A program made the position numbers and the translations under genes. DNA of 33,030 nt from Sediminibacterium sp. (GTDB lineage Bacteria; Bacteroidota; Bacteroidia; Chitinophagales; Chitinophagaceae), in contig JANREK010000035.1 of assembly GCA_030726065.1 (NCBI GenBank), forward strand, positions 127,342 through 160,371. The letters are read 5' to 3'. Numbering within the stretch: position 1 is the first letter of the stretch; every line of letters starts with the position of its first letter. Below are positions 7,926 to 15,191 of this stretch, piece by piece. Below the pieces are notes generated by a model, which worked only from the letters and a program-made list of their open reading frames with translations, had not been told where the DNA came from and made no database searches.

Positions 7926-9128
7926 ATGTCCAGCATTAACAATAGACAACTTTTTTTTTCGCATTTAGCGCAAACATCTGATAAACCCATTGGTATTGAA
8001 GTTGCATCGGCTAAGGGGATATATATATATGACACCGCCGGAAAAGCTTTTATGGATATGATTAGTGGATTTAGTGTTTGTAATATTGGCCATAGTCATC
8101 CATCAGTGATTAAAGCAATACAGGATCAAGCAGCACAGTATATGCATGTGATTGTATATGGTGAATTTATTCAGTCCCCACAGGTGCAATATGCAAAAGC
8201 ATTAGCGACTGTGTTACCGGATCAATTGCAATCCGTGTATTTTACCAATAGTGGCGCGGAAGCTGCCGAAGGTGCAATGAAATTAGCGAAGCGTGTTACC
8301 AAACGCACCAAAATGATTTCATTTAACGGCGCTTATCATGGAAGCACACAAGGAGCCTTAAGTATGATGGGGGATGAATATTTTAAAAATGCTTTTAGAC
8401 CCTTACTGCCAGAAGTCATGCAATTGTCGTACAATAATTTTGACGACTTAAATTTTATTGATAATACAGTGGCTTGTGTTTTGGTTGAATTAGTTCAAGC
8501 GGAAACAGGCATCACCCCTGCAGATAAGGATTGGATTATTGCATTAAAAGAAAAATGTGAATCACTTTGTGTGGTATTAATCGTGGACGAGATTCAATCA
8601 GGGTTTGGTCGAACAGGCAGTTTGTTTGCATTTGAACAATATGGCATTACGCCAGATATTTTATTATTGGGGAAAGCGTTGGGAGGTGGTTTGCCATTAG
8701 GTGCGTTTGTTGCGAATACTAAAATGATGGGTGCTTTAACGCATAGTCCTGTGTTAGGACATATCACCACCTTTGGCGGAAATCCTGTTTGTTGCGCTGC
8801 AGGTCATGCTGCTTTGCAAGTTTTGCAACAATCCAATTGGATCAATGAGGTTGCAGAAAAAGAGCAATTTTTATTGGAGCAATTAGTGCACCGTAGTATT
8901 TTAAATCGCACGCATAAAGGATTGTGGATGTCCTTGCAATTTTCATCTTCAGCACTAGCGAAAAAAGTGGCAGCTTGTTGTGTTGCCAATGGAATAATAA
9001 CTGATTGGTTTTTATTTGCAGAAGATAAAATTAGAATTGCATCGCCATTAAGTATTACGATGGAGGAATTAAATGAAGCAGTTAATAAAATAAAATTAAG
9101 TATTGACGAAGCGGTCGCTTCTAATTAA
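7926..9128 (+). CDS. Class III PLP-dependent aminotransferase
   Basis: A 400-residue fold-type I aminotransferase of the acetylornithine/ornithine aminotransferase group. Visible landmarks are TNSGAEAAEGAMKLA (phosphate-binding region), FNGAYHGST, the PLP-ring aspartate in VDEIQSGFGRTG, and the Schiff-base lysine in LLLGKALGGGLPLG. The start at 7926 (MSSINNRQLFFSHLAQ) is preferred over 7872, which lies inside the divergent gene. The exact substrate cannot be read from sequence, and no arginine or lysine biosynthetic gene is adjacent. It could be argD-like, an ornithine aminotransferase or an aminotransferase of another amino compound. It ends three bases before the convergent bshA. Confidence 0.85.
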   Translation: MSSINNRQLFFSHLAQTSDKPIGIEVASAKGIYIYDTAGKAFMDMISGFSVCNIGHSHPSVIKAIQDQAAQYMHVIVYGEFIQSPQVQYAKALATVLPDQLQSVYFTNSGAEAAEGAMKLAKRVTKRTKMISFNGAYHGSTQGALSMMGDEYFKNAFRPLLPEVMQLSYNNFDDLNFIDNTVACVLVELVQAETGITPADKDWIIALKEKCESLCVVLIVDEIQSGFGRTGSLFAFEQYGITPDILLLGKALGGGLPLGAFVANTKMMGALTHSPVLGHITTFGGNPVCCAAGHAALQVLQQSNWINEVAEKEQFLLEQLVHRSILNRTHKGLWMSLQFSSSALAKKVAACCVANGIITDWFLFAEDKIRIASPLSITMEELNEAVNKIKLSIDEAVASN

Positions 9129-9131
9129 TTT

Positions 9132-10268
9132 TTAGCAATCACCTGTTCTGCAAAAGCGCCTATACAATTTCTCATATTTGGGTATGATATGATGTATGTC
9201 AAAAAGTTTTGCTTCTTTTAAAGCATTTTGCTTAAAGGCTTTCAGTTTTGTTTCATCCTGCAATAGTTCAATCGCATTTTTACTCATTTTTGCTACATCA
9301 CCAACAGGGGAAGTATAGCCAGTAACGCCGTGAATATTAATTTCTCCTAATCCACCTGCATCGGTGCTAATCACTACAGTGCTAGCTGCCATGGCTTCAA
9401 GCGCAGCTAATCCAAAACTTTCATATTCAGAAGGCAATAAAAAAACATCACTGACTGCTAATAGTTCTTCCATTTGTTCTTGTTTCCCTAAAAAACGCAC
9501 ATCGCTCTCTAGCCCATATTGCCTGGTAAGATCTTCGGCTAGTGGACGCTCGGGGCCATCTCCAACCATTAATAACTTTGCAGGAAGGGCATCATGAATA
9601 TTTTTAAAAATTTCCATCACGTGATCTATTCTTTTTATCTTTCTAAAATTAGATGCGTGTATGATTATTTTTTCATTGTTCGGCGCAATCACTTGTCTAA
9701 ATGCCGCTACCGCTTCTTTATTAAATCGGTGTACATCCACAAAGTTGTGGATGACTTCAATTTCTTTTATAATATCGAAATGCTTGAAGGTTTCTACTCT
9801 TAAATTTTCAGATACTGCAGTAATGGCATCACTTTCGTTAATTGAAAAAGTAACGACTGGCTCGTATGTTTTATCTCTACCTACTAAAGTAATATCGGTG
9901 CCATGTAAAGTAGTAATGACTGGAACTGACCTTCCTGTTTTTTGTTTTACGATTTGTTTGGCGGTATAAGCAGCAGATGCGTGCGGGATTGCATAGTGTG
10001 CATGAATTAAATCCAAATCATGGTTTAAAATTACATCTACCATGGTACTTGCCAAAGCTAATTCATAAGGCGGGTAATCGAATAATGGATAAGTAGGTAC
10101 CCTAACTTCATGGTAAAATATATTGGTATGAAAACCATTTAGGCGAACCGGTTGTTGGTAGGTAATAAAATGGATTTCATGGCCTTTTTCCGCAAGGGCT
10201 TTGCCAAGTTCGGTAGCTAAAACACCACTACCGCCAAAAGTAGGATAACAAACAATTCCAATCTTCAT
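9132..10268 (-). CDS. bshA: N-acetyl-alpha-D-glucosaminyl L-malate synthase
   Basis: A 378-residue GT4 glycosyltransferase that joins GlcNAc from UDP-GlcNAc to L-malate, the first step of bacillithiol synthesis. The BshA signature is clear: MKIGIVCYPTFGGSGVLATE at the start, then YPLFDYPPYELALAS and HAHYAIPHASAAY. The nucleotide-sugar motif ESFGLAALE (EX7E) lies near residue 285. Length is normal. Bacillithiol is the low-molecular-weight thiol of Firmicutes and many Bacteroidota. bshB and bshC are not in the window. It is read towards the aminotransferase and away from the M28 peptidase, with 88 bp upstream. Confidence 0.92.
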   Translation of the reverse strand: MKIGIVCYPTFGGSGVLATELGKALAEKGHEIHFITYQQPVRLNGFHTNIFYHEVRVPTYPLFDYPPYELALASTMVDVILNHDLDLIHAHYAIPHASAAYTAKQIVKQKTGRSVPVITTLHGTDITLVGRDKTYEPVVTFSINESDAITAVSENLRVETFKHFDIIKEIEVIHNFVDVHRFNKEAVAAFRQVIAPNNEKIIIHASNFRKIKRIDHVMEIFKNIHDALPAKLLMVGDGPERPLAEDLTRQYGLESDVRFLGKQEQMEELLAVSDVFLLPSEYESFGLAALEAMAASTVVISTDAGGLGEINIHGVTGYTSPVGDVAKMSKNAIELLQDETKLKAFKQNALKEAKLFDIHHIIPKYEKLYRRFCRTGDC

Positions 10269-10356
10269 TTATGTGCTATTGTATCTGCAAATAACAACTT
10301 AAAATGCAATAAAGTTTATTTATATTTAAGAATTATTTAAATGAAAAACTGCGGCA

Positions 10357-11733
10357 ATGCGTAAATTATTTTTTTTGGTGTTTTGTTGGCCATTTTTGAC
10401 CCAAGCACATATCAATCAAGACAGTATTACAATAAAAAAAATGTCTGACGAAATCATGACCAATGGTAAGGCTTATGATTTGTTAAGACAGTTAACTAAG
10501 CAAATAGGGGGTCGTTTGGCAGGTTCGCCGCAACAACAAAATGCAGCAATTTGGGGTCAACGCAATATGGCTGTATTCGCGCCAGATAAAGTGTTTATGC
10601 AACCTTGCAAAACACCCAATTGGCAACGTGGGGGTAAGGATTTTGCAAGTGTAGTGCGTGTGAATGGAAAAGCAATGAATCGTCCTTTAGCTGCATTGGC
10701 TTTAGGCAATTCATTAGGAAGTAATGGTTTAATTGAAGCGGAGCTTTTGGCGGTTGCCGATTTTGATGAATTAGAAAAACGTAAAGCCGAAGTAAAAGGA
10801 AAGATTGTTTATTATCATAGCATATTTGATCCTAACCTCATACAAACTTTTGGTGCTTATGGAAAAATGGGGGTGTATCGTACCACTGGCGCTAGTCGTG
10901 CTGCAAAATATGGCGCTGTTGGCGTGATGCTGCATTCATTAAGTACCGCTCCTGATAATGCGCCACACACAGGTGGTATGAAGTATGTTGAAGATTATCC
11001 AAAAATTCCGGCGGTAGCTTTGGGCCCTAATGATGCAAAGGAACTATATGCAAATGCAAAAAAAGGAACCATCCGTGTGCAGATGCAAACCTATGGTTAT
11101 TTTTTACCAGATGCAGATGAGAATAATGTGGTAGCAGAAATTAAAGGTTCCACTTTCCCGAATGAAATAATTACAATTGGCGGTCATTTAGATAGTTGGG
11201 ATGTAAATGAAGGGGCACATGATGATGGTGCAGGTATTGTGCAAACGATGGAAATTTTACGAACCATGAAAGCATTGAACTATCAACCAAAAAGAACCAT
11301 TCGTTTTGTTTTATTTGCGAATGAAGAAAATGGCATGCGCGGCGGCAACAAATATGCTGAACTTGCAAAACAAAATAATGAACAACATGTTTTTGCGCTT
11401 GAAAGTGATGCGGGTGGATTTACGCCTAGGGCCATTGGTATTAGTGCAACAAGCCCTGAGCAGTTTAAAAAAATGCAACAATGGGCTAGTTTATTGAAGC
11501 CTTATGGTACTGAAATCACAGCAGGCGGAGGCGGTGCGGACATTGGACCGCTAAAAAATGTAAATGCGTCAATTGTACTTGCGGGTTTAGTGCCAGATAG
11601 TCAACGCTATTTTGATTTACACCACGCTAAAACAGATGTGTTTGAAAATGTAAACAAAAGAGAATTGTTATTAGGCGCAGTGAATATGGCGGCAATTATT
11701 TATTTGGTAGACCAGTATGGGGTACCTAAATAA
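10357..11733 (+). CDS. Secreted M28-family zinc metallopeptidase
   Basis: A 458-residue protein with an N-terminal signal sequence (MRKLFFLVFCWPFLTQA). A PA-like insert occupies the first half, and an M28 catalytic domain the second. The metal site is complete: GGHLDSWD (H277 and D279), GAHDDGAG (D289), catalytic and bridging ANEEN (E323, E324), ESDAGG (D351) and a final histidine in DLHHAKTD. The layout resembles carboxypeptidase Q/aminopeptidases of the M28 family, which remove single residues from peptides, here probably in the periplasm or outside the cell. The exact specificity is unknown. It is monocistronic and followed by hairpin repeats and a terminator. Confidence 0.88.
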   Translation: MRKLFFLVFCWPFLTQAHINQDSITIKKMSDEIMTNGKAYDLLRQLTKQIGGRLAGSPQQQNAAIWGQRNMAVFAPDKVFMQPCKTPNWQRGGKDFASVVRVNGKAMNRPLAALALGNSLGSNGLIEAELLAVADFDELEKRKAEVKGKIVYYHSIFDPNLIQTFGAYGKMGVYRTTGASRAAKYGAVGVMLHSLSTAPDNAPHTGGMKYVEDYPKIPAVALGPNDAKELYANAKKGTIRVQMQTYGYFLPDADENNVVAEIKGSTFPNEIITIGGHLDSWDVNEGAHDDGAGIVQTMEILRTMKALNYQPKRTIRFVLFANEENGMRGGNKYAELAKQNNEQHVFALESDAGGFTPRAIGISATSPEQFKKMQQWASLLKPYGTEITAGGGGADIGPLKNVNASIVLAGLVPDSQRYFDLHHAKTDVFENVNKRELLLGAVNMAAIIYLVDQYGVPK

Positions 11734-11740
11734 ATGACGA

Positions 11741-11835
11741 TTTTTTGTTAATAGAATAAACACCTATCACTCGTCTCATCGCTGCTTCGCAGATATTCGC
11801 TCGTAATAGCATTTATTCTTTTTAACAAATAAAAT
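11741..11835. repeat. Imperfect palindromic repeat, copy A
   Basis: A long imperfect hairpin downstream of the M28 gene. TTGTTAA (11745-11751) and AGAATAAA (11753-11760) pair with TTTATTCT (11812-11819) and TTAACAA (11822-11828). CTAT pairs with ATAG further in. The loop region contains GCTTCGC and TTCGCTCG. It shares the layout and central words of copy B, so the two look like members of one intergenic repeat family. Confidence 0.65.
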
Positions 11836-11853
11836 TGAAGAAAAACATAGGCT

Positions 11854-11927
11854 GTAGAAAAAATACCTAATCCTCGGCTCTCAATCGCTTCGCTCAAATG
11901 TTCGCTCGGATTAGTATTTATTTCTAC
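11854..11927. repeat. Imperfect palindromic repeat, copy B
   Basis: GTAGAAA, AATAC and CTAATCC on the left pair with GGATTAG, TATT and TTTCTAC on the right, with only small bulges. The central part has ATCGCTTCGCTC and TTCGCTCGG, matching copy A (ATCGCTGCTTCGC and TTCGCTCG). The copies are 26 bp apart and in the same orientation. No coding frame runs through them. Confidence 0.65.
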
Positions 11928-11936
11928 TGCTATAAT

Positions 11937-11977
11937 AAAAAAAGCCTCGAGGTTAAATTGTCCAAGAGGCTTTTTTT
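11937..11977. terminator. Bidirectional intrinsic terminator between the M28 gene and carB half
   Basis: AAAAAAAGCCTC (11937-11948) and GAGGCTTTTTTT (11966-11977) form a perfect 12-bp inverted repeat. The GC stem is flanked by A on one side and T on the other, so it can end transcription from both directions: the M28 gene on the plus strand and the carB half (stop at 11997) on the minus strand. Confidence 0.8.
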
Positions 11978-11996
11978 ATCGGATAGTGCGTTGCAG

Positions 11997-13190
11997 CTAT
12001 CTACTAAGGTTCATCGAACGCTCCTTGTATAAATTTCGGAAGTAAGGATCGCGTAAATCTTTTATAAATCGAATGGCTTCACCAGTGCTTTTCATTTCAG
12101 GGCCTAATTCTTTGTTCACACCAGGGAATTTATCAAAACTAAATACGGGTTCTTTAATCGCAAATCCGTCTAGCTTTTTCTCCATGACGAAGTCGGTTAA
12201 TTTAGCAGCACCCAACATTACTTTGGTTGCAATATTTAAATAAGGAATTTGATATGCTTTCGCAATAAACGGTGTGGTTCTTGATGCTCTTGGATTGGCT
12301 TCAATGACATATACTTTATCGTCCTTAATGGCGAATTGAATATTTATTAAGCCTTTGATATTTAAAGCACGCGCAATTTTTTCACTATAAAACTCCATGG
12401 TCGCCACGATCAATGGCGTTAAGTTAAATGCAGGTAATACCGCATTACTATCGCCACTATGTATACCCGCTGGTTCAATGTGTTCCATTACACCCATCAC
12501 GTGAAAAGTTTCTCCATCAAAAATGGCATCTACTTCTGCTTCCTGACAACGATCTAAAAAATGATCAATCAATATTTTATTATCTGGAATATGTTTTAAG
12601 ATACTTACCACCGCTGTTTCTACTTCGGCATCATTAATTACGATACGCATTCTTTGTCCACCAATCACATAGCTTGGTCTCACTAAAACAGGGTAACCTA
12701 CTTGGTTGGCAACTTCAACGGCTTCCTCTGCAGTGTATGCAGTTCCGTAATCAGGATAAGGAATTTTTAATTCTTTTAATAAATCACTAAAGCGACCGCG
12801 ATCTTCTGCAATATCTAAACTGTCGAATGAAGTTCCTATAATTTTAATTCCTCTTTCTGTTAATCGTTTTGCTAATTTCAATGCAGTTTGCCCCCCTAAT
12901 TGTACGATTACGCCTTCTGGTTGTTCTAATTCAATAATCTCCCAAAGATGTTCCCAAAACACAGGCTCAAAATATAATTTATCTGCCATGTCAAAATCGG
13001 TAGAAACAGTTTCAGGATTGCAATTCACCATGATGGCTTCATAGCCAGCTTCTTTTACCGCCAATAATCCATGAACACAGCAATAATCAAATTCAATACC
13101 TTGACCAATACGATTGGGGCCACTGCCTAATACAATAATTTTTTTTCTGGAAGAGCGGATTGACTCGTTGGATTGCAGGGTGTTACTCAT
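11997..13190 (-). CDS. carB: Carbamoyl-phosphate synthase large chain, C-terminal synthetase half only
   Basis: A 397-residue protein matching only the second (carbamate-phosphorylating) ATP-grasp half of CarB. KKIIVLGSGPNRIGQGIEFD (about 17-36) starts the second pre-ATP-grasp domain of normal CarB. MVNCNPETVSTDFD, VRPSYVIGGQRM and YVIEANPRASRTTPF follow in order. The chain ends after GPEMKSTGE and a short tail (FIKDLRDPYF), so the allosteric MGS-like domain is also absent. The first synthetase half is not adjacent: upstream is umuC. The ATG at 13190 is preferred over 13268 because the extra 26 codons are not family-like. Split CarB is known in some archaea and Aquifex. Here either the N-terminal half is encoded elsewhere or this is a paralogue. 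Confidence 0.85.
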   Translation of the reverse strand: MSNTLQSNESIRSSRKKIIVLGSGPNRIGQGIEFDYCCVHGLLAVKEAGYEAIMVNCNPETVSTDFDMADKLYFEPVFWEHLWEIIELEQPEGVIVQLGGQTALKLAKRLTERGIKIIGTSFDSLDIAEDRGRFSDLLKELKIPYPDYGTAYTAEEAVEVANQVGYPVLVRPSYVIGGQRMRIVINDAEVETAVVSILKHIPDNKILIDHFLDRCQEAEVDAIFDGETFHVMGVMEHIEPAGIHSGDSNAVLPAFNLTPLIVATMEFYSEKIARALNIKGLINIQFAIKDDKVYVIEANPRASRTTPFIAKAYQIPYLNIATKVMLGAAKLTDFVMEKKLDGFAIKEPVFSFDKFPGVNKELGPEMKSTGEAIRFIKDLRDPYFRNLYKERSMNLSR

Positions 13191-13268
13191 ATGTATGAAA
13201 TTGGGCAAAAATACAGAAGCATTGTCATTTTTACGAATTTTTAAGCAATGGTTTTCCACCATTCCCAT

Positions 13269-14555
13269 TTATCTTACCAAACATAGTTCGTCCCATCGGG
13301 TGGTATAGCGTTTGCTGCGCCTTTCGCTGCGCATTTTCCAGTTTTTTTGAGTGCCGCTGGTCGCAAATTTGAGGATGTCGTCCCTAAATGCCGCATTCAT
13401 ATTATCTATTACATTCATTAGTTTTTTACGATTTTGGTCCCTAGGTGCTACAAACAAGTTGGTCTGTAATGCATTATCGGGGACAAAGTCACTTAAAATA
13501 ACGCCTGTTTTTTTATACCATTCCCCCTGTTCATACAAGCTTTTTCCTAGGGCGACCACTGCTTTAATGATATCGGGGGTTAGGTTACTGGGATTATCTA
13601 GTTTAACGTACCCGCTGACTTGCCGTCCGTGATGGTAATGGGAGATGTCCGTTGGAGGCGGTGTTTTTTTTAATAAAAAAACGGATACGCCATATGCGGC
13701 ACTGTGTTGTCGGCGTAATTTTTCCGCGGTGCGCGTTGCATAGGTCGCTAAGGCTTCTTCAATTTCCTGCCACTCGGAAACAGTGCGTCCAAACATACGC
13801 GTAGTGGCAATCATTTTTTTGCTGGTTCTGGGTGTTTGCATATCATGGCTATGCATTCCTTTTAATTCTCTAATTAATTTCACCCCTGGTACGCCGCCTA
13901 AAAATCGTTTACCCCAACTAAGGTCCTTAATGCTAAGTGCGTAGGCGGTATTGATGCCATAGGTTTTTAATTTCTCACTATAACTATATCCAATCCCCCA
14001 AACATCATCGATGGGTGTACTTTGTAAAGCGGCTTGTATTTTTTTTGTATCATTTAATATGACCACACAGCCAGTGAGTAATTTACTTTTTTTAGCCAAT
14101 CGATTCGCTACTTTACTTAATACTTTATTAGGGCCTACGCCAATGGATACGGATATGCCTGTCCATGTTTCTATTTTCTTTTTTAATGAAACACAATAAT
14201 CTTGTAGTTGATCGGAAGCGATGTGATCTAAATTAATAAAGGCTTCATCAACCGAGTACACTTCCACACAACCTGGTGGCACTAGCTGTCGCATGGTTTC
14301 CATCACCCGCCAGCTAAGATCTCCGTATAAGTGATAGTTGGAGGAGAACGCATGTACTTTATTTTTTTCAATCAATTCCTTTGCTTGAAAATAGGGGATG
14401 GCCATGTTGATGCCCAATTGTTTTGCTTCATCGGACCTGGATACAATACATCCATCATTGTTGCTTAATACAACAACGGGTGCATGTTGCAGTTGTGGTT
14501 GAAACAGTCGCTCACAAGCGCAATAAAAACTATTACAATCTACAATGGCTTGCAC
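13269..14555 (-). CDS. umuC: Y-family translesion DNA polymerase (UmuC)
   Basis: A 428-residue Y-family polymerase, full length for UmuC. The catalytic carboxylates are present: D6 in VDCNSFYCACE, and D103-E104 in YSVDEAFINL. SNNDGCIVSRSDEAK and DDVWGIGYSYSEKL (helix-hairpin-helix region) are diagnostic of UmuC over DinB. QTNLF near residue 367 fits the beta-clamp-binding motif and aligns with QLNLF of E. coli UmuC. The C-terminal SKRYTTRWDELCLVR also matches. It lies 36 bp after the umuD-like gene, so the two form an operon for DNA damage tolerance. The polymerase looks intact although its partner has lost its protease residues. Confidence 0.93.
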   Translation of the reverse strand: MQAIVDCNSFYCACERLFQPQLQHAPVVVLSNNDGCIVSRSDEAKQLGINMAIPYFQAKELIEKNKVHAFSSNYHLYGDLSWRVMETMRQLVPPGCVEVYSVDEAFINLDHIASDQLQDYCVSLKKKIETWTGISVSIGVGPNKVLSKVANRLAKKSKLLTGCVVILNDTKKIQAALQSTPIDDVWGIGYSYSEKLKTYGINTAYALSIKDLSWGKRFLGGVPGVKLIRELKGMHSHDMQTPRTSKKMIATTRMFGRTVSEWQEIEEALATYATRTAEKLRRQHSAAYGVSVFLLKKTPPPTDISHYHHGRQVSGYVKLDNPSNLTPDIIKAVVALGKSLYEQGEWYKKTGVILSDFVPDNALQTNLFVAPRDQNRKKLMNVIDNMNAAFRDDILKFATSGTQKNWKMRSERRSKRYTTRWDELCLVR

Positions 14556-14591
14556 GGAATTATTTTTTTATCCCCTTACTTGGGTGCTTCA

Positions 14592-15035
14592 TTATAAACT
14601 ATGTATTACAAAACTCACGACACCCCAGGTGCTGTATTGTTCTAATTGTGCTACTTGAATAGTGCCGTATCTTTTATTTTCAGGAATCAAACTGATACTA
14701 TGTTCTTGAATATGTAAACGGCGTACTAAAAACTCCCCATTTAAAACAGCCACGACTACTTTGCCCGAACTTGGCGTAAGGCTACGATCTACAATTAAAA
14801 TATCTCCTACATGAATACCCGCCCCTAACATGGCATCACTATTTACGCGAAAGAAAAAAGTAGCGGGTTTGTTGCGAATGAGTTGCTCGTTGAGGTCAAT
14901 GCCTCTTTCCATAAAATCGTCGGAAGCTGCCCCAAATCCGGTGGCATTGGCTTGTATAATTTGAGCAGATTGGAATTTTTTATTAATCTGCTGGGTGGCC
15001 ATCCCTTCATTGGGATCTGTATCTATAAATGACAT
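14592..15035 (-). CDS. umuD: UmuD-like S24 protein lacking the Ser-Lys catalytic dyad
   Basis: A 147-residue homologue of UmuD, the RecA-stimulated self-cleaving subunit of Pol V. Alignment by eye with E. coli UmuD is clear through ATGFGAASDDFMERGIDLNE and GIHVGDILIVDRSLTP. Three features needed for self-cleavage differ. The scissile Cys24-Gly25 becomes T32-G33. The nucleophile Ser60 in GDSM becomes Ala68 in NSDAM (codon GCC). The general base Lys97 in FTVKKL becomes Arg105 in FLVRRL. The fold residues are otherwise kept, so the protein is probably stable but unable to cleave itself. It may act as a permanent UmuD2-like partner of UmuC, or be cleaved in trans. It lies 36 bp upstream of umuC. 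Confidence 0.85.
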   Translation of the reverse strand: MSFIDTDPNEGMATQQINKKFQSAQIIQANATGFGAASDDFMERGIDLNEQLIRNKPATFFFRVNSDAMLGAGIHVGDILIVDRSLTPSSGKVVVAVLNGEFLVRRLHIQEHSISLIPENKRYGTIQVAQLEQYSTWGVVSFVIHSL

Positions 15036-15038
15036 AAA

Positions 15039-15082
15039 ACTAAATTTATTAGCAATATTAACTAAATAATTTAGTATTTAGT
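15039..15082 (-). promoter_or_regulatory. Cluster of ACTAAAT half-sites upstream of umuDC
   Basis: ACTAAAT-A-ATTTAGT at 15061-15075 is a perfect 15-bp palindrome. Further copies of the half-site lie at 15039-15045 (ACTAAAT) and 15076-15082 (ATTTAGT). The cluster starts four bases upstream of the umuD-like ATG, the right place for a repressor of a damage-inducible operon. The binding protein is unknown; LexA or the UmuD-like protein's relatives are guesses. Confidence 0.45.
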
Positions 15083-15138
15083 GCATTAATTTGTACCCTT
15101 TTTTTAAGTATTTATACGTTTTTGTGTATTTGTTCATT

Positions 15139-15170
15139 AAAAAGCCTTCCCGCGTTAACGAGAAGGCTTT
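15139..15170 (-). terminator. Intrinsic terminator after the TonB-dependent receptor
   Basis: AAAGCCTTC (15141-15149) pairs with GAAGGCTTT (15162-15170), with a short inner CG pairing around GTTAA. On the minus strand the stem is followed by TTTTT, about 20 bp after the receptor stop codon at 15192. Confidence 0.8.
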
Positions 15171-15191
15171 AGCGTTATTTAATTTATAGTA

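Noticed and set aside
13191..13268. Longer start for the carB half
   Set aside because: The added 26 residues are not family-like and reach the umuC stop; ATG at 13190 is sufficient.
15141..15170. Could the AAAGCCTTC repeat be a regulator site for umuD
   Set aside because: The stem, loop and T-run fit a terminator of the receptor gene, and it lies over 100 bp upstream of the umuD-like start.
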